Positions 7,129 to 13,232 of a stretch of DNA of 64,000 bases are shown here, one piece after another. Source of the stretch: Streptomyces marinisediminis. GTDB taxonomy: Bacteria; Actinomycetota; Actinomycetes; Streptomycetales; Streptomycetaceae. Each line of letters opens with the position of its first letter. The stretch's first letter is position 1. The position numbers and the translations under genes are program-made. The notes under the pieces were generated by a model. That model was not told where the DNA came from. It searched no databases and worked only from the letters and a program-made list of their open reading frames with translations. The stretch spans positions 1 through 64,000 of the forward strand of contig NZ_JAPKFL010000018.1 of the NCBI RefSeq assembly GCF_026262575.1, in the 5' to 3' direction.

Positions 7129-7729
7129 GACTGCAAGACGTTCGGTGTAACTCCCGATCAAGGAAGACGCACCGATGACCAGGGGGAACGTGACCGAGCC
7201 CGGGACCACCGAGCCGGGTAGGCCGCAGCCGTCGAAGGCTGTGGACGACCAGCTGATCGACGGGCTGGTGGGCCGCGCTCAGGCCGAGGGCCTGCAGCTG
7301 ACCGGTGAGGGCGGCCTGCTGCAGCAGTTGACCAAGCGGCTGCTGGAGTCCGCTCTCGAAGGCGAGATCACCGACCACCTCGGCTATGACCAGCATGATC
7401 CGGCCGGGAAGAACCGTGGGAACTCGCGTAACGGCACTCGGGGCAAGACCGTGCTCACGGACGTCGGGCCGGTGGAGACAGCCGTGCCCCGTGACCGCGA
7501 GGGCAGCTTCGAGCCGCAGATCGTCCGCAAGCGGCAAAAGCGCTTGTCCGGCGTGGACGAGATGGTGATCCCGGTGTCCGCGAAGGATCTGACGACCGGC
7601 AAGGGCCGGGCCCGCTGGACCATGCGCTGGAAGACCGCCCTGAACGCCTTCGATACCACCTTCGACGGCCGCCTCTCCGCAGCCCGCCAGTGACCCCAAC
7701 CGCCCTGGTACACCGCCCGTTTGACAGAC
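7129..7729 (+). mobile_element. Internally deleted IS256-family element
   Basis: About 600 bp bounded by imperfect 23-bp inverted repeats with 16 matches. The left end is 7129-7151 (GACTGCAAGACG then TTCGGTGTAAC) and the right end 7707-7729 read on the minus strand (GTCTGTCAAACG then GGCGGTGTACC). A full IS256-type element would be about 1.3-1.4 kb, so the middle is missing. No 8-9 bp target duplication is seen at the two flanks, which suggests that an adjacent deletion accompanied or followed insertion. Confidence 0.75.
7175..7693 (+). pseudogene. IS256-family (Mutator-type) transposase, internal deletion
   Basis: A 172-residue in-frame remnant. Residues 1-135 match the N-terminus of IS256 transposases (QLIDGLVGRAQAEGLQLTG, EITDHLGYDQHDPAGKN, GSFEPQIVRKRQKRLSGVDE, SAKDLTTG). 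The frame then jumps straight into the extreme C-terminus (RWKTALNAFDTTFDGRLSAA). About 240 residues carrying the DDE catalytic domain are gone while the frame is kept. The product could still bind the IS ends as a natural inhibitor or simply be relic sequence. ATG 7175 follows an AGGAAG ribosome site. Confidence 0.85.
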
Positions 7730-8060
7730 CCCGCTCCGGCAGGCCGGCCGTCCGGCCACAGTCTTCACGCTCCGCGAAGACAGTCCCGGTGACACTGTGT
7801 CGCAGCCGACCAGCGCGGACAGTGACCAGTACCTGGACACTTACCGTCACGCAGAGCGCCCGCCGGCCAGCGCGGAGCGTGAGGAGAACCGCGCAACGGT
7901 CGTCCAGCTCGACGCCTACCGCCCGGCCCCGGAGGCAGCGGTAGAACCAACGCCCGAACCGAAGCGGCCCGAACCCCTCGCCGCTTCCAACCCCTTCCGT
8001 GCCCTGCTCCAACCGCTGAACAAACCAACTGCGCCCCCGCCACACGGCGGGGGCGCACTT
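7730..8060 (+). pseudogene. Possible 5'-truncated element gene fragment
   Basis: Just past the right IS end an open frame continues from IS DNA (PATVFTLREDSPGDTV, then TYRHAERPPASAEREENRATV, a Pro/Glu-rich run and NPFRALLQPL). The composition looks coding up to about 8030 but no family is recognised. If real, it is the C-terminal part of a gene truncated by the IS. It then runs into the terminator hairpin of the opposing small-gene operon. The reading may equally be chance. Confidence 0.22.
8031..8056 (-). terminator. Terminator of the small-gene operon
   Basis: Perfect 11-bp stem GCGCCCCCGCC with its complement and a 4-nt loop, 27 bp beyond the last small gene (8083). Read on the minus strand it is followed by AGTTGGTTTGTT. 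It marks the end of the operon that starts upstream of 8797. Confidence 0.75.
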
Positions 8061-8082
8061 TCCGTTATGCCTACACGTGCGG

Positions 8083-8250
8083 CTACTTGCCGTCGTCGGG
8101 CTTGGGCTCAGGCGGACGCGGGGCCTCAGGCGGCATCGGCCCCCCGTCGTGCTTGCCACCGTCCATGGCGGGATGTGCGAACGGGATGCCCCGCCACCCG
8201 TCCGCGTCAGGCGTACGAGATGCGTACGTCTCGACTGCCAAACCGGTCAT
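8083..8250 (-). CDS. Small hypothetical protein, 55 aa
   Basis: Starts ATG at 8250 behind a strong ribosome site (AAAGGAGAG, 7 nt before ATG). The product begins MTGLAVETYASRTPDADGWR and ends in a Pro/Lys/Asp-rich tail (PEAPRPPEPKPDDGK). No domain recognised. It is the fourth and last gene of a row of tiny genes inside the integrated element, separated from the third by 114 bp. The good Shine-Dalgarno is the main evidence that it is translated. Confidence 0.55.
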   Translation of the reverse strand: MTGLAVETYASRTPDADGWRGIPFAHPAMDGGKHDGGPMPPEAPRPPEPKPDDGK

Positions 8251-8364
8251 GGCGACTCTCCTTTCCACTTGTTGTTTCCGGACCCCACCCCGGCTGAGGC
8301 GGGGCGTCCTGGGGTGAGCCATAGCGGGCATGCGCGGCCAGCGCGCGAGCGGCTGACGGTGGGT

Positions 8365-8478
8365 TCAGGTGAGCTTGCCGGTAACGGCGAGCGTGATGAG
8401 AAGCGCTGCCGTCCCCCACGTCGCCAGTGCGAACACAGGCCCAGCGAAACGGCACAGGCCACGGGATAAGCGCCTCAC
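8365..8478 (-). CDS. Small membrane protein, 37 aa, TTA codon
   Basis: GTG start at 8478 overlaps the stop of the preceding gene as GTGA and has AAAGGGG upstream. The product VRRLSRGLCRFAGPVFALAT then WGTAALLITLAVTGKLT has a basic N-terminus and one clear transmembrane helix, so it is a single-pass membrane peptide. Codon 4 is TTA, which in streptomycetes needs the developmental tRNA encoded by bldA, so translation may be stage dependent. Too short for standard gene finders. Confidence 0.55.
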   Translation of the reverse strand: MRRLSRGLCRFAGPVFALATWGTAALLITLAVTGKLT

Positions 8479-8603
8479 TGTCGCCCCTTTGCCTTGCAGA
8501 TGGAGCAGGGGAAGGGGCACGGCTTCACGACCGACCCACGCGGCACGAACACGACACCGGAGGTGCGGTCAACGCGAGGCTCACTCGGCGTCGGGGCAGC
8601 CAT
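8475..8603 (-). CDS. Small Cys-rich protein, 42 aa
   Basis: ATG at 8603 overlaps the TGA of the upstream gene (TGATG), and its own TGA overlaps the GTG of the next gene, so it sits in a tight coupled array. The product starts MAAPTPSEPRVDRTSGVVFV and ends KPCPFPCSICKAKGRQ. Three cysteines spaced CPFPCSIC suggest a small metal-binding knuckle. Function unknown. Confidence 0.55.
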   Translation of the reverse strand: MAAPTPSEPRVDRTSGVVFVPRGSVVKPCPFPCSICKAKGRQ

Positions 8604-8797
8604 CAGTGCCCCTCGGGGTGACGGGCGAGGAAGACGTTGCAGTCAGAGACCGTCGTCATGTCCCCACCCGCGCGGGCACGATCGCGCACGTTGGCCAGCT
8701 CGATGCAGCCCGCGCAGCCCTCTACCGGCATCGGGTCGGGCTTGGTGCGCAACGGCAGCTCAACGGGCGGAGTGGAGTACTTCGTTGGCTCGGTCAT
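8603..8797 (-). CDS. Small conserved protein with CxxC motif, 64 aa
   Basis: First gene of the coupled small-gene array. ATG at 8797 follows AAGGGGTG. The product has a TPPVELPLRTKPDPMPVEGC segment, then CAGCIELANVRDRARAGGD and SDCNVFLARHPEGH. I recall this Cys-x2-Cys type being common beside XRE/DUF5753 regulators in streptomycete genomes, without a known function. An in-frame ATG 21 bp upstream is less likely on ribosome-site grounds. Confidence 0.65.
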   Translation of the reverse strand: MTEPTKYSTPPVELPLRTKPDPMPVEGCAGCIELANVRDRARAGGDMTTVSDCNVFLARHPEGH

Positions 8798-8865
8798 GCC
8801 GACACCCCTTCGCGTCATTCGTGTGATGAAGACGCTACGGAGAGTGGGTGTCGATGGGCCACGCT

Positions 8866-8881
8866 ATTGCATGCGATTGCA
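8866..8881 (-). promoter_or_regulatory. Direct-repeat candidate operator of small-gene array
   Basis: ATTGCA occurs twice exactly 10 bp apart (8866 and 8876), one helical turn, about 70 bp upstream of the first small gene and just past the XRE gene. A repeat facing one side of the helix is plausible for the neighbouring XRE regulator. No experimental parallel is known to me. Confidence 0.3.
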
Positions 8882-8887
8882 CACCAA

Positions 8888-9736
8888 TTATCGGAGCGAG
8901 TCCCGGGCCGTAGTGATCAACGCACGAGCCTTCGGCCCGTAGACCGCCATGTCTGCCAGCCCCGCGAACGTGTCAGCGTAGGAAGCGATCTCGCTGGGCT
9001 GCGTGATGGTGAGGTAGCCGGAGACCAACTCGACGTTGACCTGTGCTACGTCATAAATCCAGAAGTTCTCGACGGGCAGACGGGGGCGACGCTGGGACAC
9101 AGGGATCACACCTAGGCTGACGTTCGGCAGACGGCTCACTATGAGCAACTGCTCCAACTGCGTTCGCTGCGTCTCCGCCGCGCTAAGCGTGTTCCGGAGA
9201 ACCGGTTCCTCGATCAGGAAAGCAAAGCGGCGGTTCCCCTCATACAGCACGTGCTGACGCTCCATGCGGGCTGCTACCGCGTCGGCAACGTCGTCCATGG
9301 AAACCCGCTGCCTCTGGATGGTCCGGAGTACGTCCTCCGTGTATCCGCTGGTTTGGATGAGGCCCGGGATTGCCCATGAGGAGTAGGAACGAAACCGGCG
9401 AGTGCGCTCATACAGCGGAAGACGTTCTTCCTGAGACCGTCGCAGACCGGCACGCTCCGCCCGGCGCCACTCGATCCACATCCCCTCAACGGCACGCAGG
9501 GAAGCAACCAGGTCATCCGTCTGGTCCTCCGCGCCGCACGCCCGGCACCACGCCCGGATGTCGTCGGCCGATGGCGACGTTTTCGCCGTCGAGATCCGCG
9601 ACACCTTGGACGGATGCCAGCCGCACGTACGCGCGAGCGTCTTGCCGTCCAGTCCGGCGTCCGTACAAATCTCACGAAGACGTTCGGCAAGTATCTTGCG
9701 GGCGGCCTGGACGCTCGATGATCCGGAATTTGCCAT
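8888..9736 (-). CDS. XRE-family regulator with DUF5753 domain
   Basis: A 282-residue protein. Residues 10-75 form a helix-turn-helix (LAERLREICTDAGLDGKTLA, then TCGWHPSKVSRISTAK). Residues about 100-275 are the DUF5753 domain, with YERTRRFRSYSSWAIPGLIQ, QTSGYTEDVLRTI, RMERQHVLYE, FLIEEPVLRN and VIPVSQRRPRLPVENFWIYD signatures. This fusion is abundant in streptomycetes and usually sits beside a DUF397 or DUF6879 partner. Here a DUF6879 gene lies 12 bp upstream in the same operon. It probably binds DNA within the element. DUF5753 may receive a protein or small-molecule signal, which is inference. Confidence 0.9.
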   Translation of the reverse strand: MANSGSSSVQAARKILAERLREICTDAGLDGKTLARTCGWHPSKVSRISTAKTSPSADDIRAWCRACGAEDQTDDLVASLRAVEGMWIEWRRAERAGLRRSQEERLPLYERTRRFRSYSSWAIPGLIQTSGYTEDVLRTIQRQRVSMDDVADAVAARMERQHVLYEGNRRFAFLIEEPVLRNTLSAAETQRTQLEQLLIVSRLPNVSLGVIPVSQRRPRLPVENFWIYDVAQVNVELVSGYLTITQPSEIASYADTFAGLADMAVYGPKARALITTARDSLR

Positions 9737-9748
9737 GGTGCGGGCCGG

Positions 9749-10261
9749 TCAGACCGGCTTGTACTCCTCGTGTGGCGTAGCACGATCCCAGATCGCATCG
9801 AACGAATCTACGCACCACTTAGCCAGCACGGCGTCCCGGACGTACTCTCGGTCCATCAGTTCCCCGTTTCCGCCGAAGTGATGGAAGAGGACTGTCTCCT
9901 CGTCGAAGACCCAGAAGTCCACTGCGGGAATAGCCAGGTCCTTGGCCCTGCGCCGTGGAAGCCAACGAACTTGCTCGCCCGCAGCGAGGTTCGTCACGGC
10001 GTAGTCGTACTCGAAGCGGACGTACTCCGACAGCGGTTCGGATACGACGCGAGCGCGGCGCAGGTCCACTCCCCGAGCTACGGCATCGTGCACGGCGTCG
10101 TGCCAGCCCTCCCACCGGGTTTCCCGGTTGCCCGAGTGGAACCGGTGTCCCTCTTGCCAAGCCAGAAAGTCGGGGTCTTCGGTCTGGTAGTGGTCGCGCA
10201 CTTCCAGGTGAACAGCGGATCGCTGGGCGCGGGACAGCGGTTCACGTGCCGGGGGCTGCAT
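9749..10261 (-). CDS. DUF6879 family protein
   Basis: A 170-residue soluble protein: SRAQRSAVHLEVRDHYQTED, WHDAVHDAVARGVDLRRARVV, SEYVRFEYDYAVTNLAAGEQV, WVFDEETVLFHHFGGNGE and a terminal tail DRATPHEEYKPV. These match the DUF6879 family, a frequent partner of XRE/DUF5753 regulators. Its ATG (10261) lies inside the end of the upstream reading frame by 20 bp, with AAGGACGGAGACG as ribosome site, so all three genes form one leftward operon. No catalytic motif is evident. Confidence 0.85.
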   Translation of the reverse strand: MQPPAREPLSRAQRSAVHLEVRDHYQTEDPDFLAWQEGHRFHSGNRETRWEGWHDAVHDAVARGVDLRRARVVSEPLSEYVRFEYDYAVTNLAAGEQVRWLPRRRAKDLAIPAVDFWVFDEETVLFHHFGGNGELMDREYVRDAVLAKWCVDSFDAIWDRATPHEEYKPV

Positions 10262-10506
10262 CTGCGACGTCTCCGTCCTTTCGCGGGATGAACTGAAGCA
10301 TGACTGCGGGAAGCCTGATGATCGTCTCGTGGTCCGGCACGTCCGTGGAGTGGCCGGGGATTGAGCCGACCTCCTGGCACTCCTTCACTTCCTGCTCGGT
10401 CGCCCTGTACGACTGGATCAGCAGGTCTCCCGTCCTCGTGGAGCCAGATCGTCGGCGAGTCGTCCTTGCCGGTGTCGGGGATGATCCCGAGGAACTTGTA
10501 GGCCAT
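10242..10506 (-). pseudogene. Small conserved protein, single-base frameshift
   Basis: Two adjacent frames together spell one protein: MAYKFLGIIPDTGKDDSPTI then WLHED in one frame, and TGDLLIQSYRATEQEVKECQ, GSIPGHSTDVPDHETIIRLP and AVMLQFIPRKDGDVADAAPG in the other. Removing one G near 10430 (GAGGACGGG to GAGACGGG) restores WLHETGDLLIQSY. It is the first gene of the DUF6879-XRE operon. It is either a recent pseudogene or a sequencing error. About 87 residues when repaired; function unknown. Confidence 0.7.
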
Positions 10507-10613
10507 GGCTGCTCCCGATGTCGATGCGGTTGCACTCACTTGCGGGAGCGTCACCCGGTTGAGTCTCGGCGTCAAGAGCGCCTGAGAAGAGTGGCGCGAA
10601 CTGGGTTGGCCAC

Positions 10614-10676
10614 GTGACCAACGCATGACCAACAGCGGACCGAAACAGCCAGAAACCGCAGGTGAGGGTGACCAAC
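10614..10676 (+). repeat. Right arm-type integrase sites
   Basis: GTGACCAAC at 10614-10622 and 10668-10676 and the variant ATGACCAAC at 10625-10633 mirror the pair at 6384-6404 near the left end of the element. Confidence 0.7.
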
Positions 10677-10752
10677 CGTGACCCGATCGAAGGTGCCTTA
10701 GGGGGACGTTCCCGCAGGTCAGCTAAGTAATGAGCTGGTGCCCGAGTGGAGA

Positions 10753-10775
10753 GTTCACGTCCCCCCTCGGACACA
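10753..10775 (+). other. attR core
   Basis: GTTCACGTCCCCCCTCGGAC then ACA repeats the tRNA-Leu 3' end with one A-to-C change. Weaker similarity continues on both sides, to GCTGGTGCCCG on the left and the hairpin on the right. It marks the right end of the integrated element. Confidence 0.8.
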
Positions 10776-10783
10776 GTGCCTGG

Positions 10784-10804
10784 GACCCCTGTTCGTCAGG
10801 GGTC
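10784..10804 (+). terminator. Duplicated tRNA terminator beyond attR
   Basis: Perfect 8-bp stem GACCCCTG/CAGGGGTC with loop TTCGT. It corresponds to the terminator after the tRNA and probably is the original host copy displaced by integration. Confidence 0.6.
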
Positions 10805-11183
10805 TTCCGCGTTTCCCGGCGGTGGTGTGACCGGAGGCCGGCCGGCGGCCCGGCGCACCGCGGGCCGTGGCGCGACCCGGCCCCGCGGGCTCCCCGGGCG
10901 GCGCCCCGCGGGCTCCTCAGTTCTCGCGTCAGTTCTCGCGCGCGTGGGCGCGGCGGGCCGTCGGGCGGATCCGGCGGTGGCGGGCCGGACGTGCGCTGCG
11001 GCCTGCACGGCGCTTCCGCCCCCGCCTCCGGCCGTGTCCCGCCGCCGGTTCGTGCGCGGCCCGGCGCGCCGCCCCCGGCCGTGCGTCCGGCCCGCCTCGC
11101 CGCCGACGCCGTTCGCGGCGGGGAAGCGCGGCGGGCGGGGCGGCGAGCCCCGCGCCGGGGGCGCGCGCCGACGCCGTTGCGCT
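10805..11183. other. Gene-free GC-rich stretch
   Basis: Nearly 380 bp of very GC-rich sequence between the element end and the EspR-like gene. Long open frames cross it in several directions but none has a plausible start or codon pattern. Nothing specific is seen. Confidence 0.6.
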
Positions 11184-11642
11184 TCAGGTGCGGGGGGACT
11201 CCGGGGGCGCGCCGTCGTCGCCGTGCCCGGTGCGGCCGTCCAGGACGTGCTCGACGATGCGGGTCACCGCCGCGAGCCCCTCGGGCGACAGCTCCAGGGC
11301 ACGCAGGGCCAGGTTGCGCACGCCGAGGTTGTGCGCGACCTGGGCGAGCGCGATCTCGGCGTCCGTCTGCGCGGCCGTCGCCTCGTCGAGGAAGTAGGAC
11401 GCGGGCACGCCGAAGAACCGGGCGAGCGCGGTGAGCAGCTCGGTGGAGGGGTTCTTCTTCGTCCCGGTGCGCAGGGCCGAGAGGTAGGCGCCGCCGACCC
11501 GGATGTGCGGGTGCGACTCCTTCACGGCCGCGGCGACCTCGTCGTTGGTGTACGGCCGGCCCCGGGGCCCGTACGGGCGGATGGTGTCGAAAAGGTGGTT
11601 GAGCGCCGCCGCCAGTGTCGGCAGGCCTTTGCTCTCCGGCAT
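11184..11642 (-). CDS. EspR/XRE-like helix-turn-helix regulator
   Basis: A 152-residue protein. Residues 10-80 read LPTLAAALNHLFDTIRPYGP, then PYTNDEVAAAVKESHPHIRV, GAYLSALRTGTKKNPSTELL and TALARFFGVPASYFLDEATA. This is the layout of mycobacterial EspR-type regulators: an atypical HTH with an N-terminal FDTI segment and a FFGVPASYF dimerisation helix. The C-terminal 70 residues are helical. Likely a dimeric DNA-binding, possibly nucleoid-associated protein. The start at 11642 has GGCGAGGAG upstream; the longer frame to 11711 lacks a site. It is divergent from the GGDEF gene across a 414-bp gap. Confidence 0.82.
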   Translation of the reverse strand: MPESKGLPTLAAALNHLFDTIRPYGPRGRPYTNDEVAAAVKESHPHIRVGGAYLSALRTGTKKNPSTELLTALARFFGVPASYFLDEATAAQTDAEIALAQVAHNLGVRNLALRALELSPEGLAAVTRIVEHVLDGRTGHGDDGAPPESPRT

Positions 11643-11718
11643 CGCTCCTCGCCCTCCCGCCTCACCCCGGCTGTGGGGCATCCTAACCCGGCGCCAACTC
11701 CCCTGCTTCAACCCGTGG

Positions 11719-11749
11719 TTGACACCTGGACCCGGCGCCCGATTAGACT
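11719..11749 (+). promoter_or_regulatory. Possible housekeeping promoter, divergent region
   Basis: TTGACA (11719) and TAGACT (11744) separated by 19 bp point rightward toward the GGDEF gene 300 bp away. The long leader weakens the link. The rest of the 11643-12056 gap holds no supported gene. Confidence 0.35.
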
Positions 11750-12056
11750 CACACAGCGCACGGGATCAACTACCGGTTGAATAGGTCAGGAGCCGCACCG
11801 CCGCCCGTGCCGCCCGGCGCACGCCCGGGTGGCCGGCCGGAGGGAGCGGGCGGGACGCACGGCCGACAGCACGGAGCCGGCAGCACGTACAGGCACGCCC
11901 GGGCCGCACCCGGGCCCGGACAGGCGGCACCGCGCCACGGCCCGGTCCGCACCACCAACTCAGCCAGGTCAGCACGTCGTCGCGAGGCGGAGCCGGACCG
12001 GTCCTGGTCGCCACCAGAACCGGTGCTGCCACCGGCCAGCGGGGAAGAGGGGATCG

Positions 12057-13091
12057 ATGAGGACCGCGCCGAGGTCAGCAGGCGGCCCGGTAACGCCGGG
12101 CGTCCCGTGCGGCGGGCAGGTGCCGCGCACCGGTGCCGTCCGGCAGACGGCGCACGACGGACCCTGCGCCGAGTGCGGCAGAGACCTCGTCGACGGGCTC
12201 ACCGGCGTGCTCGACCGCCAGGTGTGGGACGGCCGGGCCCTCGCCGCGCTCGCCGCCGCCCGGGACGCCGGTCAACCGGTGGCGCTGCTCCTGGCCGACC
12301 TCGACGGGTTCAAGAGCGTCAACGACACCTACGGCCACCTCGCCGGCGATGCCGTCCTGCGTGCCGCGGCCGCCGTGCTCAGCCGCATCGACGGCGCGGT
12401 CGTGGGCCGGTACGGCGGGCACACCGGCGACGAGTTCCTGGTGCTGCTGCCCGGCCTGTCGCTGTCCGAGGCGCTGGCCACCGCCCGGACGGCGCTGGCC
12501 GGGGTGCGCGGCCAGACCGTCGGCGCGCACACCGGGCGCGGCGCGACCGTCGCCCTGACCGGGCAGACCGTCTCGCTGGGAGTGGCCGAGTGCGTGCCGC
12601 ACGGCCCGCCGCAGGAGGCGCTGTTCGGGCTGCTGCTGGACTGCGACGTCGCCCTGCGCGCGGCCAAGCGGGACGGCGGCGACCAGGTCCGCACGGCGGT
12701 TCCGGGGGCGACGGCCGACGGCTCCGCGGCGTTACCCGCGTCCGACCCGCCCGACCTCGGCCCCGACCCCGGCCCCGCCGGGCCCCAGACCACCGGGCGC
12801 CTGCCCGCGGGGCCCGAGACCGCCGGGTCCGCGCCGCGCCCGCCGGGCGCCGCCGGGGGCCCGCCGACCGGTGGCGTGGAACGCCCGGCGGCGGGCGGTA
12901 CGGCTGCGCGCCCCGGCGGGGGGCGGGGCGCGCAGCGACCGCGCGAGGTGCGGATACCGCTGGGCGCCTTCGGCCACACCGCGTCCGGCGACACCCTGGA
13001 GCTGGTGCTCTCGGCTCCGGCGGCGGCCCGGTTGCACGAGGTCCTCGGGCGCCTGCTGGACGACGGCACCGGTGCCGCTCCCCCGACGTGA
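12057..13091 (+). CDS. GGDEF-domain protein with altered signature (GGHTGDEF)
   Basis: A 344-residue protein. Residues about 42-48 hold a CAEC pair. A diguanylate-cyclase fold follows: LTGVLDRQVW, LLLADLDGFKSVNDTYGHLA (metal-binding Asp), then VGRYGGHTGDEFLVLLPG. The catalytic loop carries extra residues, GG-HT-GDEF instead of GGDEF. The usual RxxD inhibitory site reads RID and is absent. Residues 215-290 are a Pro/Gly-rich linker and the last 50 (REVRIPLGAFGHTASGDTLE...) form a small unknown domain. It could make cyclic di-GMP, a developmental brake in Streptomyces, or be a degenerate receptor. The ATG has a GGGGAAGAGGGG ribosome site. Confidence 0.8.
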   Translation: MRTAPRSAGGPVTPGVPCGGQVPRTGAVRQTAHDGPCAECGRDLVDGLTGVLDRQVWDGRALAALAAARDAGQPVALLLADLDGFKSVNDTYGHLAGDAVLRAAAAVLSRIDGAVVGRYGGHTGDEFLVLLPGLSLSEALATARTALAGVRGQTVGAHTGRGATVALTGQTVSLGVAECVPHGPPQEALFGLLLDCDVALRAAKRDGGDQVRTAVPGATADGSAALPASDPPDLGPDPGPAGPQTTGRLPAGPETAGSAPRPPGAAGGPPTGGVERPAAGGTAARPGGGRGAQRPREVRIPLGAFGHTASGDTLELVLSAPAAARLHEVLGRLLDDGTGAAPPT

Positions 13092-13232
13092 GTCCGCGGC
13101 CCCGGAGCGGGGCGGCGGCTCGTCCGTCCGGGCGGACGCCGGAGCGCGAACGGGTGAGCGGGGCCGTCCGGTCCCGGTGCGCGGGGCGGGCGCTGCCTAG
13201 GGTCGAGGGCGAGTCTCCCGGGAGGAGCCGCC

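Larger units (their letters stand above)
6312..10775. mobile_element. Decayed integrative element in tRNA-Leu(GAG)
   Basis: The tRNA 3' end GTTCAAGTCCCCCCTCGGAC (6312-6331) recurs with one mismatch at 10753-10772. These copies bound about 4.46 kb of visibly lower GC DNA containing a dead tyrosine integrase next to attL, an IS256 remnant, small genes and XRE/DUF5753 and DUF6879 genes. No replication or transfer gene remains, so it is probably an AICE- or prophage-like element reduced by deletion. The two cores are no longer identical and the integrase is dead, so it should be immobile without help. Confidence 0.85.

Noticed and set aside
7797-8297. Confident 166-residue plus-strand gene
   Set aside because: Runs through the terminator hairpin and antisense to a small gene with a strong ribosome site; kept only as a low-confidence truncated fragment up to about 8060.
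8369-9115. Plus-strand 248-residue frame over the small genes
   Set aside because: Antisense to the coupled small genes and the XRE gene, which have ribosome sites and domain matches.
10741-10776. A second tRNA-Leu at the right end of the element
   Set aside because: Only the T-arm and acceptor 3' strand are present; no D-arm or anticodon. It is attR.
10730-11780. Plus-strand frames downstream of attR
   Set aside because: Arg/Pro/Ala-rich with no start signal; opposite the EspR-like regulator at one end and in a composition-driven gap at the other.
11766-12032. Minus-strand 88-residue frame between EspR-like and GGDEF genes
   Set aside because: No ribosome site, Arg/Pro/Cys-rich composition, no family features.
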